From an uncultured Planctomycetales bacterium (GTDB taxonomy: Bacteria > Planctomycetota > Planctomycetia > Isosphaerales > Isosphaeraceae), in the NCBI GenBank assembly GCA_903926465.1, contig CAIYJE010000160.1, positions 124,001-188,000 of the forward strand: 64,000 bases of DNA, given 5' to 3'. Every line of letters starts with the position of its first letter. Position 1 is the stretch's first letter. The notes under the pieces were generated by a model. That model was not told the origin of the DNA, ran no database searches, and saw only the letters and a program-made list of their open reading frames with translations. The translations under genes and the position numbers were made by a program. Below are positions 16,552 through 25,706 of the stretch, in pieces.

Positions 16552-17661
16552 GTGCAGACGATCGGTGTGATCGAGGGGGACGGCGTTGGACCTGAGGTAA
16601 TGTCAGAAGCGTTGCATGTTCTGGAACTGGTCTCACGCCAGGATCAACTTGCATTCCACATCGAACGCTTTGACCTTGGGGCCGAACGGTATTTGAGAAC
16701 GGGCGAGGTTTTGCCAGAAGCTGAGCAGGAACGGCTTCGCCAGTGTGATGCCATTCTTCTGGGCGCGGTGGGAGACCCCAGGGTGCCCCCAGGCGTGCTG
16801 GAGAAGGGCCTGCTTTTGAAGATCCGGTTTGATTTTGCGCAGTACATTAACCTGCGGCCGGTGCGGCTTTATGAGGGGGTAGATACCCCGCTCAAGGCCA
16901 AGGGGCCCAATGACATCGACATGGTCGTTGTGCGAGAAAACAACGAAGATCTTTACGTGGGTGCCGGCGGCGTGCTCCGCAAAGGCACTCCGGAAGAAGT
17001 GGCGATCCAAACCTCGATGAACACGCGTGCAGGCGTTGACCGCTGCTTGCGATACGCGTTTGAGAAGGCTCGCGCTCGTGCCAAAGAGCGTGTATTCCGG
17101 GGCCTGAGTGAGGCGGATAAGGCGGCCGGTTTCCGTGGACAGTTGAGCATGGTTGCCAAGACCAATGTTCTCACCGAGGCACATGGCCTCTGGATGCGTG
17201 CATTCAATGAAATGGCACCGCTTTATCCAGAGATCAAGACGAACTATTACCACGTTGACGCATGCTGCATGCGGTTCGTGACCAATCCTGAATGGTTTGA
17301 CGTGGTTGCAACCAACAACATGTTCGGTGATATCATCACCGACATTGGCGCGGTTTTGCAGGGTGGAATGGGGGTTGCGGCCTCCGGGAACATCAACCCA
17401 GAACGAACGGCCCCCAGCATGTTCGAGCCGGTGCACGGATCTGCCCCGGACATTGCGGGCAAGGGAATTGCAAACCCTGTGGCGGCCATTCTTTCCGTTG
17501 GCCTGATGCTGGATCACCTGGGGTATCATCCGGGTGCCGAGCGAATTCGTGCGGCCGTTGCCCGGGTTCTCAAGGCTGGCACCCCACGCACGCCCGATCT
17601 GGGCGGCACCGCCGGAACCAAAGACGTTGCCAAAGCAATCTTTGAAGCGCTGTCTGCCTGA
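16552..17661 (+). CDS. leuB: Beta-decarboxylating dehydrogenase, probable 3-isopropylmalate dehydrogenase
   Basis: 369 residues from GTG 16552, preceded by GAGGTG at 16541-16546. The start begins with the family's TIGVIEGDGVGPEV. Further landmarks are the metal-binding DIITDIGAVLQGG region and the NAD-binding FEPVHGSAPDIAGKGIANP. The family comprises 3-isopropylmalate, isocitrate, homoisocitrate and tartrate dehydrogenases. The substrate-recognition segment reads MVVVRENNEDLYVGAGG, not the RELTGGIYFG of classic LeuB, which is why I keep the substrate open; leucine synthesis is the default. No leuA, leuC or leuD is adjacent. It ends before a strong bidirectional terminator. Confidence 0.75.
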   Translation: MQTIGVIEGDGVGPEVMSEALHVLELVSRQDQLAFHIERFDLGAERYLRTGEVLPEAEQERLRQCDAILLGAVGDPRVPPGVLEKGLLLKIRFDFAQYINLRPVRLYEGVDTPLKAKGPNDIDMVVVRENNEDLYVGAGGVLRKGTPEEVAIQTSMNTRAGVDRCLRYAFEKARARAKERVFRGLSEADKAAGFRGQLSMVAKTNVLTEAHGLWMRAFNEMAPLYPEIKTNYYHVDACCMRFVTNPEWFDVVATNNMFGDIITDIGAVLQGGMGVAASGNINPERTAPSMFEPVHGSAPDIAGKGIANPVAAILSVGLMLDHLGYHPGAERIRAAVARVLKAGTPRTPDLGGTAGTKDVAKAIFEALSA

Positions 17662-17693
17662 GGCATGCCGCTTGATTGGGACTGTAGGTTAAA

Positions 17694-17726
17694 AAAAAGA
17701 CCCCGGCATGAAGCCGGGGTCTTTTT
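17694..17726. terminator. Strong bidirectional intrinsic terminator
   Basis: AAAAAGACCCCGGC and GCCGGGGTCTTTTT are perfectly complementary over 14 bp around loop ATGAA, with A-run and T-run on the two sides. It lies between the convergent dehydrogenase and ferredoxin genes. Confidence 0.93.
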
Positions 17727-17755
17727 CTATTTCAAGCGTTGAGGTCGGAATCGAA

Positions 17756-18058
17756 TTACTTCGAAGCGGCCTTTTTGCAGGATGGGCCTTCGAGTGGGGC
17801 TTTCTTTTCGGTGATCACAGGCCACTTGGGTGCCTCGTCGGCATTGAGCGCAGTGAACTCTTTCCAATCGTCGGGCAGATTGTCCTCGTGGAAAATCGCC
17901 TCGACCGGACACTCGGGCACACAGGCCTCACAATCAATGCATTCTTCCGGGTGGATGAACAGCAGTTGAGGGCCTTCGTAAAAACAGTCAACCGGGCAAA
18001 CCACAACGCAATCTGTGTATTTGCACTCAAAGCAGGGTTCAGCGACCACATGGGCCAT
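17756..18058 (-). CDS. fdxA: Seven-iron [3Fe-4S][4Fe-4S] ferredoxin
   Basis: 100 residues from ATG 18058, preceded by GAGGAG. Cysteines at 9, 12, 17, 21, 25, 40, 43, 46 and 50 match, shifted by one, the nine-cysteine pattern of Azotobacter vinelandii ferredoxin I (8, 11, 16, 20, 24, 39, 42, 45, 49). In that protein 8/16/49 hold the [3Fe-4S] cluster and 20/39/42/45 the [4Fe-4S] cluster, so here 9/17/50 and 21/40/43/46 are expected. A soluble electron carrier; partner unknown. The C-terminal 30 residues are Lys/Ala-rich as usual. A frame to 18112 exists, but its extra residues are not ferredoxin-like. Confidence 0.92.
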   Translation of the reverse strand: MAHVVAEPCFECKYTDCVVVCPVDCFYEGPQLLFIHPEECIDCEACVPECPVEAIFHEDNLPDDWKEFTALNADEAPKWPVITEKKAPLEGPSCKKAASK

Positions 18059-18227
18059 CGCGCTCAGGCTCCTCGGGACGGGCTCTCGTGGATCATTGAT
18101 GACACAGACCATCGATATGCGTGAAGCACAGAGACCTGTATCGGAATTGGCTCATCATAGGGGAGGACGATTCCGAGAATCAAGCGAACCTCGTCCCCTC
18201 CCCTCTCTGAGCGTCCAAAAAAATGGT

Positions 18228-18806
18228 TCAGGGCTTGGCTGGAACGAGTTTGGCGGACTTGATTGTGATGGGCTCAACCGGAACGTCATCGTGGCCCTTC
18301 TTTGAGGTGGTACGAACGCCGGCGATCTTGTCGACCACTTCCATTCCCTCGATGACCTTGCCGAAGACGGCATATCCATCGCCCTGATCCAGGAACGCGT
18401 TGTCCTTCAGGTTGACGAAGAACTGGGCGGTGGCAGAGTGTGGGTTGGCCGTGCGGGCCATGGCCAGGGTGCCACGCTTGTTGGTGAGGCCATTGCGTGA
18501 CTCGTTCCGGATCGGCTTATCGGTTCCCTTTTCGCTCATGTCCGGATTCATGCCGCCGGTCTGGATCATGAAGCCAGGGATGACCCGGTGAAAGATCACG
18601 CCGTTGTAGTGCCCCTTCTCAACATACTTGAGGAAGTTCTCGGTGCTCTTGGGCGCCTTGGCACCGTCTAGTTCCACCGTGATATTTCCCATGGAGGTTT
18701 CGAGCACGACCACGGGATTACCATCCTCGGCCGCCTGGGCTTGAATTCCAGCAAAGGACAAAGACGCACACAGGGCCAACCGAGAGAACGAGCGACGATT
18801 CAACAT
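18228..18806 (-). CDS. Exported cyclophilin-type peptidyl-prolyl isomerase
   Basis: 192 residues. The first 26 residues are a cleavable Sec signal (MLNRRSFSRLALCASLSF then AQAAED; cleavage after AQA likely). The mature part is a compact bacterial cyclophilin: ETSMGNITVEL, FHRVIPGFMIQTGG, SATAQFFVNL and YAVFGKVIEGMEVVDKI. The catalytic Arg of FHRV, Phe of QFFVNL are present. It assists folding of periplasmic proteins. It lies 159 bases downstream of the large TPR gene on the same strand and 169 bases upstream of ferredoxin; cotranscription is possible. Confidence 0.92.
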   Translation of the reverse strand: MLNRRSFSRLALCASLSFAGIQAQAAEDGNPVVVLETSMGNITVELDGAKAPKSTENFLKYVEKGHYNGVIFHRVIPGFMIQTGGMNPDMSEKGTDKPIRNESRNGLTNKRGTLAMARTANPHSATAQFFVNLKDNAFLDQGDGYAVFGKVIEGMEVVDKIAGVRTTSKKGHDDVPVEPITIKSAKLVPAKP

Positions 18807-18965
18807 TCCAAACTCCTGAAAAGAATTGAGACGGTTATCGGCCGGTTAAGTGACCCGCAACCGCATGGCATGCCATACCGCGGGAGCTCAGTCGATCGAA
18901 CGGGATGAAAATCAGGGTGATCTTTGAATTCGTGAAGGGCCGGTTTTGTGTCCCGGCCCACAAGA

Positions 18966-21900
18966 TCAGCGACCGAAGCGGGCGCTGAACTGCTCCAGTT
19001 CCAGGACCAAGGCGCTGGGCATATCGGCACGGCCGGCCTCGGCCTTATCCAGGCAGGCTCGTGCGCGAGCCTTATCTTCGGCACGGTCGGCCAGCAACTT
19101 GGCCATATGGTAGTTAAGAACAGGATGCTCTGGGGCCTTACGAAGGCCATCTTCAAATGTGGCTTCGGCTTCCCGCACCTTGCCCACCTCGGCCTGAATC
19201 GAGCCCAGGGTATCAAGGAAGTCTGGGGGCAGATTGGCCGCATCCATGCGTCGAGCAAACCCCTCGGCCACATCCAGTGCTTCCGCATGGCGAGCCAGGT
19301 AACGGTGCAGGATCCAGGCCTTGTTATTCACAGCCTCCAGCGTGTCAGGCTGCAAGACGAGCACACGGTCGTACTCCTTCACGGCCCTGGTCAGGAGGTC
19401 CCGATCGGGTTCTGCCGAAGATGAGGTCTCTGCCTGAGCCAGCAGAATGTCACCGAGCGTGAGATGGACGATCGGCCGATCAAGGAGTTCAGCGGCTTTT
19501 TCACCCCAGGGGGTGGCCAGATCCGACCGGCCGGCCCGGTGATAACCCACGGCAATCGCCAGGCTAAACGCCCCGGTTGTATCACGCTGGCCAAAGCTCC
19601 TGGCCAGTTGATCAGCACGTGCCAGCGAGGCGGGCTCGACAGCTTTGCCAGCACTGGCCGGCTCACTCAGGCGCTGAATCAAGAGAGCCAGTGCCGCATC
19701 ATCGTCTGGCAGGATCTTGAGGCAGCTTTCCAGGGTGGCAACAGCCTTGCTGCGCGTTCCCTTGGCAACCTGCAGATCCGAAAGAAGGTGATAAGCATCG
19801 GCGTTGGAGGCATCGGTCTTGATCGCCTTGGCAAGCAGCTCAGCGGCCTCGTCACGCCGTTTCGCCGTTTCCGCCGCAGTGCCGGCCATGCGAACCAGCG
19901 CCTGGGCCTTGAGCACAAGGGCGGCGGGTAGTTCACTCTGAGACTCGATTACCGCCGATGCCTGCTTGAGAGCAGCGTCCGGGCGGCCAGCCCCAATTTC
20001 AGCTCGACCCAAAGCAAGCCGGAAGTCGGACCGGGACGGGCTTCGCTCCAGGGCTTCTTCGTAGGCGCGAGCCGCTTCGTCGGGCCGTCCCACGGCTGCC
20101 GCCACTCGGGCTTTAAGAATGGGACCGGCGGGTGACGCCTTTTGCTGATCGGTCATCAACTGGCCAATCTGGGCCGCGCGAGCCATGTCGCCTGTCTGGA
20201 TGGCTAGCTCCCCTTCAAGTTCCAGGAACCTGGGATCTTGCGGGAACGACTTGCCGGCTTCCACGATCAGGGCCGACGCCCCCTCAGAGGCACGCGTCAT
20301 GGCCGACGGGTCTTGCCGACTAGCGGCATCGCTCGCCTCTGCAGTTTTCAGTGTGATCTGCCTGGCCAGGATGGCTGCAGCCGCTGCCCCTTTCGGATCA
20401 GCCTTCAGTAGGTCCGCAGCAAGCAAGGTCTGCGCCTTATCAAACTGCCGGCTGTCTCGATAGGCGTCTACCAGCACGCTCCGTGCAGAGGACTGAGAAT
20501 CCACCTGCACCAGGTCTTCCAGAGATGAGATGGCCTGGGGATCCTTTGCCAGGACCATGATCTGGTAGCGGGCGCGAATCAATTCCACGCTGTTCGGGTA
20601 CTTGACCAGCCCTTCGTCCAGAACGGCTCTGGCCAGTTTCAGCCCCTCTTCCCCTTTGAGGTTCTCAAGGGCAGACATCAGCAGAAACAGGCCAGCCGGA
20701 GCATTACCCGCGTCAATGGATTTACGAACTAGCTCGGTGGCGGCAGGTAACTGATTCTTGGAGGTCAGCGTCAACGCTTTCAGTGAGATCGCCGGTGCGT
20801 GATTGGGGTTCTCGGCAAGCACGCGGTCGAGTTCACGAGCAGAGGCCACATCATCATTCTGACGGCGGTAGAAGTCGGCCGCCTGAACTCGCTCGTCGGC
20901 AGTGGTTTTGGGGTCGCGGAGCAACTCCACCACTTCCGCCTTGGCACGAGTTGGGTCGCCACCTGCCGCACGAGCCATGGCCAGGTTCCAGCGCGCCCCT
21001 CGGGTAAGCTGGTCCGCGGGGTGCTCTCGCACAAGTTCCTCAAACCGGGCCACCGCCGTGCCATAATCTTGTCGATCCATGGCCATCGATGCCAACGCCC
21101 ACTGGGCAGCGGTCGCCAGAGGAACTCCACCTTCTAGCTCCTTGACTGGCTTTTCCACCAGAATCTGTTCCAGGATCTGGCGTGCCTCCACGCTTGATCC
21201 ATTTTCTTCCTGAAGCCGCGCTTTCCAGAAGAGGGCAATCTTATTTTCTGGGTCTTTCTTGAGCGCTTCGTCCAGAAGAGCCGTGGTCTCAGCGCTACGC
21301 CCTTCAGAGAAGGCAAGCTGAGCTTCCAGCAGGTCCGGTGCGGCCGACTCTGACCAGCGATCCCGAATCTGGCGGATCGCCTTGAGGGCCGCCTCGTGAT
21401 CCTTCTCGGCAATCTCAAGAGTGGCCAGCTGCACCAGTCCGCTTGAGGTTTCAGACTTTTCGGTTAACGACGTCAAGAGTGCGCGGGCCTCACCCGGATT
21501 CTTCAGCGGACCGGCCAGGATCTTGGCTCTCAGCAGCAGAAGTTCTTCCTGACCCGGATGATCTGCCATGAAGGAAGCCAGCAGGCGATCAGCCGCGGCC
21601 GCATCTCCAGATTCTTGAGTGAGGGCAGCATCGAGTGCCACCAACTCGGAGTTTTCAGGGAACCGCGTACGAGCCGCCTCAAGCCGCTTACGAGCAGATT
21701 TGGTGTCCCCCTTCTCTCGAAGGGTCAGAATGGCGAGCATCTCGGACGGGGCATCGGCACCAACTCCGGAAACCAGTGAGTCCGTTGAACCGCCCAGCAA
21801 GGCATCAAGCTGGGCCATTCGAAGTTCGATGCCCTTGGTTTTCGGGTAACCGGCCTGAAGTGCTGCCTGATATTCTCGTCTTGCCTGGAGTCGGCTCTCG

Positions 21901-23528
21901 GTGGAAGGGCGTGCCTGATAAATTTCCGCAAGCAGCATGTGCAGTGTGGGGATCAGATCGGCCCCAACCCGGCCTTGCTGGGCATCCGCCAGCAGACGGT
22001 TGGCAATGGGCTCGGCCGTCTCTGGATAGCCGGCTTGCAGAACCGACCATGCAGCCCAGATCTGGTAGCGGGGGTCAAGCTGACTACCACCCATGCGATA
22101 AGCATCTTGAAGATGCTGGCGGCCCAACCCCTTCTCGCCGGTCTGGATCAAGGCGACTCCGTAAAGTGCCTGCGCGGTGGGAACGTCTTTCAAGCCTTCA
22201 GCGGCCGCACGCAAGTGCGAGAGCGCAGAGGCAATACGGTTTGGATCACGAACTTCGGATTCTGTTCCTGGCTGGGCTTTATCGGCCCCGGCAATTTCCA
22301 GGTCGATCACACCCCTGAAAAGATGTCCCAACGCCTGGTAGCGAGGCGTGGTGCTTGCCAGCAGCGATTCGATCAGGGGTGCAGCCTTGTCAAATCGCTG
22401 GAGATCGGACGAGTCTGCCAGAGCAGCCTTGATCCCAATTTCTCGGAGTTCGGCCGCGGTGGGAATCCAGACCGCAAGTGAAGCTGTGGGAAGTGCCAGG
22501 CCCTGCCCCACAACCTCCAGGCATCGTTCGCGCTGGTTTCTGTAAAGCAAATATTCTGCAAAACCCTGGTAGGGGCGAAGATCCTGACCGGCGGACGCGG
22601 AGGTCACCTTGCGAAAATTCTGATCGGCCACTTCGGCCAGTGCGTCGGCCAGCTTACCAATCTGTTCATCTTTCCGAATTGGTTCGGCAGAGGTGTTGAT
22701 ATGTCGCTGAGCTTTCTCAATGAGCCGGATCACTGCACTCACACGGGCGGGCGGCGAAACTTCCGGCAGAGCGGCTGCCTCTGTTCGAAAAGCCTCTAGC
22801 CGCACAGCCAGCGTGGCAGGATCGCTCGCATGCACCACGTCAATCAGCCTGAGATGAATCCGCGCCAGCGGGTCATTGCCAGCCGCTCCAGGAGAGCTAG
22901 AGCGGAACCCTTCAAGCAGTGTCTCCAGTTCCTTGGATTCCTGCTTCAGTTCACTAACCCGAGCACGTACCCACAAGGTTCGCTCACGATTGGGTTCCTT
23001 GGCTTCCAGCAACGCCAGGTGTGTTCGTGCTTCGCTCTCATTGACAGGCTGCTGATCAAGTGCTTCGCAGGCCAGTACGTAATGAACGTCCGGATCGCTG
23101 GACTCCAGTGGTTGCAGCTCGTGAGCCCAGTGGATGCTGTCTGACCACTCCTCATGTTCCAAAGCATCGGTCAGCAAGGCTTGCCTTGGTTCGGCCATCT
23201 GCTTGCCGAATTTCGCGGCGTCCGAAAGTGCTTTTAACCGCTCGGCACGTAAACGCTGGCCGGCTTCCGGATCTTTCTCGGACCAAGTTGCCAGAAAGTC
23301 GGCGATTTCGAGGTGGATCTTCGGGTTTCGAGGGTCGCGCTGGAGCGCCTGAGCGTATCGAACCTTCGCCTGATCGAATCGGCCAGCCGTCACATCGGCG
23401 CGGGCGATTGGTAAAACATCTTCGGCACGCTTGGGCACAATTACCGCAAGCAGGGCAAGCAACCCCACAGCGCCCAGGACCACAAACAAGCCACTCAGAA
23501 TGATCAACGGCTTCCAGCGCACGGACAT
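18966..23528 (-). CDS. Giant tetratricopeptide-repeat protein with N-terminal membrane anchor
   Basis: 1520 residues. Start at 23528 follows AAGGAGGAG, an excellent ribosome-binding site. Residues 8-31 form one membrane helix, leaving the rest outside the cytoplasm (N-terminus basic, MSVRWK). The remainder is mostly Ala/Leu-rich helical repeats of about 34 residues with TPR hallmarks (for example AKVRYAQALQRDPRNPKIHLEIADF and similar units to the C-terminus), over 30 by spacing. No enzyme domain is visible. Such proteins act as scaffolds, and in planctomycetes they are common near envelope or secretion genes; the partner is unknown. The last repeats (LEPDTLEAVNNKAWIL-type) look like canonical TPRs. 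A long hairpin lies directly upstream. Confidence 0.85.
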   Translation of the reverse strand: MSVRWKPLIILSGLFVVLGAVGLLALLAVIVPKRAEDVLPIARADVTAGRFDQAKVRYAQALQRDPRNPKIHLEIADFLATWSEKDPEAGQRLRAERLKALSDAAKFGKQMAEPRQALLTDALEHEEWSDSIHWAHELQPLESSDPDVHYVLACEALDQQPVNESEARTHLALLEAKEPNRERTLWVRARVSELKQESKELETLLEGFRSSSPGAAGNDPLARIHLRLIDVVHASDPATLAVRLEAFRTEAAALPEVSPPARVSAVIRLIEKAQRHINTSAEPIRKDEQIGKLADALAEVADQNFRKVTSASAGQDLRPYQGFAEYLLYRNQRERCLEVVGQGLALPTASLAVWIPTAAELREIGIKAALADSSDLQRFDKAAPLIESLLASTTPRYQALGHLFRGVIDLEIAGADKAQPGTESEVRDPNRIASALSHLRAAAEGLKDVPTAQALYGVALIQTGEKGLGRQHLQDAYRMGGSQLDPRYQIWAAWSVLQAGYPETAEPIANRLLADAQQGRVGADLIPTLHMLLAEIYQARPSTESRLQARREYQAALQAGYPKTKGIELRMAQLDALLGGSTDSLVSGVGADAPSEMLAILTLREKGDTKSARKRLEAARTRFPENSELVALDAALTQESGDAAAADRLLASFMADHPGQEELLLLRAKILAGPLKNPGEARALLTSLTEKSETSSGLVQLATLEIAEKDHEAALKAIRQIRDRWSESAAPDLLEAQLAFSEGRSAETTALLDEALKKDPENKIALFWKARLQEENGSSVEARQILEQILVEKPVKELEGGVPLATAAQWALASMAMDRQDYGTAVARFEELVREHPADQLTRGARWNLAMARAAGGDPTRAKAEVVELLRDPKTTADERVQAADFYRRQNDDVASARELDRVLAENPNHAPAISLKALTLTSKNQLPAATELVRKSIDAGNAPAGLFLLMSALENLKGEEGLKLARAVLDEGLVKYPNSVELIRARYQIMVLAKDPQAISSLEDLVQVDSQSSARSVLVDAYRDSRQFDKAQTLLAADLLKADPKGAAAAAILARQITLKTAEASDAASRQDPSAMTRASEGASALIVEAGKSFPQDPRFLELEGELAIQTGDMARAAQIGQLMTDQQKASPAGPILKARVAAAVGRPDEAARAYEEALERSPSRSDFRLALGRAEIGAGRPDAALKQASAVIESQSELPAALVLKAQALVRMAGTAAETAKRRDEAAELLAKAIKTDASNADAYHLLSDLQVAKGTRSKAVATLESCLKILPDDDAALALLIQRLSEPASAGKAVEPASLARADQLARSFGQRDTTGAFSLAIAVGYHRAGRSDLATPWGEKAAELLDRPIVHLTLGDILLAQAETSSSAEPDRDLLTRAVKEYDRVLVLQPDTLEAVNNKAWILHRYLARHAEALDVAEGFARRMDAANLPPDFLDTLGSIQAEVGKVREAEATFEDGLRKAPEHPVLNYHMAKLLADRAEDKARARACLDKAEAGRADMPSALVLELEQFSARFGR

Positions 23529-23552
23529 CAGGCACTCCTCCTTGGCCAGGCC

Positions 23553-23622
23553 GGTTCACCGTTGTGGAGATCCCCCTCAACGTGCACCTTCTTGATGCGT
23601 TGAGGGCAAACAGCGGTGAACC
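23553..23622 (-). promoter_or_regulatory. Two-tier long hairpin immediately upstream of the TPR gene
   Basis: Outer arms GGTTCACCG (23553-23561) and CGGTGAACC (23614-23622) and inner arms CCCTCAACG (23574-23582) and CGTTGAGGG (23598-23606) are each perfect 9-bp complements, nested. The hairpin ends 10 bases before the ribosome-binding site (23535-23543) of the TPR gene. No T-run follows on the minus strand. Confidence 0.7.
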
Positions 23623-23820
23623 TGGATCACATACCCAGCGAACCAAGCGCCAGGCGGATCAAATTGTCGGGTGAGCAACTCGGGTGGCGGACTCGGTCAA
23701 CAAGCTCAAACAGAGCCTGGAAAACTTTAACTCGGCAGGGGCAATATCACAAAGAAGTCGAAAGACACGATAGCCGAGGTTCAACCCCGGCTCAAGAGCA
23801 ACCACCCGGCACAACCGGTT

Positions 23821-24768
23821 TCACCGAACGAACCGGTTCGGATTGTCCAGAAACGCCTGCCGATGTGTGGAGTCTGGAAATTCATAACGCACGCCTTCGT
23901 GGACCTGGGAGCAGTTGGGAACCCCGCGAACCAGCCGACCGTCTGAAGCGCGACAGTGCGGGCAATATCCTTCGCCTCCAAGCTCACCACGGGCGTACCG
24001 GTCGGGATCGCTGGCAAAGGACTTACGGCTGGCCTCGTCTTTGCACAGGTACAATCGCTCTCGGTAGTAAACCGCAAACCGAGGGTCTCCGTTCTCGGCA
24101 TCGTCTCGATCTTGCAGCGTAACCGGGCAGCGCCCTCGCTGGGCCGGCAAATATTTCACAGGGTCTGCCTGAAACCGGGCCTGGGCGGCGGCATCCTGAA
24201 ACCGGTACTCCAGACCATCGTAGGATGTGCGAATTTGAGCCTGGCCGGAAACAATTTCACCATGCTCAATCAAGGTGACCGGACAACTGCCCCCCATCGC
24301 TATTTCTGTTGGTACGTCTTCCGGTTGGGGCGGAATCAGAGGCCTGAGCTGAGCTTCAGCCGCCTGAAGAAACCCCAGGAACTGCTCAGGCGAACGGTAG
24401 CCCTGAACGCGAGCAAATTCCCGACCGGTAGGATCGAGCACGATGGTGGTGGGCAGCTTGACCACACCGAAATGGGCCATCAGATCTTCGCGGTGCTCAG
24501 AATGAATGAGCACAGGCTGGAACCGAGTTTTTGCCAGACTTGCCACCGGGGCCCAGGGAAAGACCTCGGCATCCATGCGCCGACAGAAATGGCACCACGA
24601 ACCGGTGAACTGTAGCCAGATTAGTTTTGGATTGGTGCGAGACTCGGCCAGGACCTGCTCAAGATCTGTCCGCCAGTAAAATGCTGGCTCTTGTGCCCCG
24701 GAATGGTAGCTGACAGCAAGTTGAGAAAAGCCCAAAATCAGTGCGCAAACGATCCTTCGATGGCGCAT
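23821..24768 (-). CDS. Exported thioredoxin-fold protein with three C-terminal YHS-like modules
   Basis: 315 residues. A signal peptide (1-25) precedes a thioredoxin-like domain (about 28-140) with active site CHFC (Cys59, Cys62) and the cis-Pro motif KLPTT (about 105-108), as in DUF255/thioredoxin_7-type proteins. Three short units follow at about 162-207, 214-260 and 269-315, each with a CP-containing start (CPVT, CPVT, CPHC), an aromatic YRF/YLC/YEF element, and an FxxDPxxY or FLDNPNRF end, the pattern of YHS domains (thought to be metal-related). Redox activity outside the cytoplasm is likely; a copper or heavy-metal handling role is inference. The gene stands alone between the TPR gene and the nfeD operon. 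Confidence 0.78.
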   Translation of the reverse strand: MRHRRIVCALILGFSQLAVSYHSGAQEPAFYWRTDLEQVLAESRTNPKLIWLQFTGSWCHFCRRMDAEVFPWAPVASLAKTRFQPVLIHSEHREDLMAHFGVVKLPTTIVLDPTGREFARVQGYRSPEQFLGFLQAAEAQLRPLIPPQPEDVPTEIAMGGSCPVTLIEHGEIVSGQAQIRTSYDGLEYRFQDAAAQARFQADPVKYLPAQRGRCPVTLQDRDDAENGDPRFAVYYRERLYLCKDEASRKSFASDPDRYARGELGGEGYCPHCRASDGRLVRGVPNCSQVHEGVRYEFPDSTHRQAFLDNPNRFVR

Positions 24769-24980
24769 CGAAACCTCCGACGTTCGTCACCCCAGAAAGC
24801 ACAAAATATCAGACGAGATCTGCCTTAAAATCCAAGGCAGCGTGACCCCGTCCCTGGGGTGTCGCCCTCAACCGGGCGTGCCGATCCACCGGCTCACAAA
24901 CATCGCGAAACCTCTATTGTCACAATCTTAGAGATCGGTATGTGTCTGGTTCAAATCCATAAAAAGCATCTGAAACCTGG

Positions 24981-25003
24981 TCACGGTTTGAAGTCAACCG
25001 TGA
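24981..25003 (-). terminator. Hairpin downstream of the nfeD-floA operon
   Basis: TCACGGTT (24981-24988) and AACCGTGA (24996-25003) pair perfectly with a 7-base loop, 17 bases after the stop of the last operon gene. On the minus strand a T-run occurs about 20 bases later rather than directly, so termination is only suggested. Confidence 0.45.
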
Positions 25004-25019
25004 GACACAAAACCGAAGC

Positions 25020-25646
25020 TCAGATCCCTTTGCCGTGGGTATTTCGGGACTTGTTCATACTCACAGGGGGACTCAGGATCACCTGAAGCAAAATGGCTTC
25101 GCGGATCCGCTCTGGATTGGAAAGAGCTTCACGCATGGAATCCAGCGTTACCGTGCGTCTGGTATTGGGATTACTGGAAGAATCTTCGCTGACCGACGTA
25201 TTGAAGGATGACTGATTGATGCTGTTGGAATCGCTCCGACTCAAGTTTTCTTGCGCCGGTCTTTGGCCGGGGGCGGCACCCAAAGCTGCGGCTTTAGGTG
25301 GCTTACTGCCCCGCCGGCCGGTTGGAACCGGATCAAGAATGGATGCCGTTGGAATATTCCGGAAAGATTGATCAACAATCACAACTCCTTCAGCCCGCGA
25401 ATTCGCCCTTTTCCCTTGTGGGGATGGAGTGCGCCTGGCGGCGGGAGAAGGAGTTGTGGGTCTGATGACCAACCCGGTCGATCGGGCGACAGGTTCCGCG
25501 CCTGGGCGTGGGCCAAGGCGGCTCCCCGTGGAGCGTGCCCTTTGCGCCGCAGACGCCTGGCGGTTGTAGATCTGACTCAGAGCCCAGAAAATCAGGAACG
25601 CAGCGGGTACCAGAAGCCTGAGCAGAGAGTCGCCGTTATTGTTCAT
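25020..25646 (-). CDS. Hypothetical third gene of the nfeD-floA operon
   Basis: 208 residues. One N-terminal membrane helix (LLRLLVPAAFLIFWALSQIY, 8-28) is followed by a long basic, Ser/Pro/Arg-rich, probably disordered region and a conserved-looking C-terminal helix (DSMREALSNPERIREAILLQVILSPP). The protein is not in a family I recognise. Its position 60 bases downstream of floA, in the same direction, suggests a role in the same membrane process; the ending ...REAILLQVIL could be a docking helix. The start is ATG 25646. Confidence 0.68.
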   Translation of the reverse strand: MNNNGDSLLRLLVPAAFLIFWALSQIYNRQASAAQRARSTGSRLGPRPGAEPVARSTGLVIRPTTPSPAARRTPSPQGKRANSRAEGVVIVDQSFRNIPTASILDPVPTGRRGSKPPKAAALGAAPGQRPAQENLSRSDSNSINQSSFNTSVSEDSSSNPNTRRTVTLDSMREALSNPERIREAILLQVILSPPVSMNKSRNTHGKGI

Positions 25647-25706
25647 GGCTACATCTTTTCCGTTTCGCTCGGAAGAGCGACCAGAAGGATTCGGGACGAT
25701 CTCAAC

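Noticed and set aside
16633-17529. A 298-codon minus-strand frame
   Set aside because: Antisense to the leuB-like dehydrogenase, which carries the enzyme motifs.
18163-18195. Purine-rich inverted repeat between the cyclophilin and ferredoxin genes
   Set aside because: GGGGAGGACGA and TCGTCCCCTCCCC pair only with a 2-base bulge; no U-run; too weak to list as a terminator.
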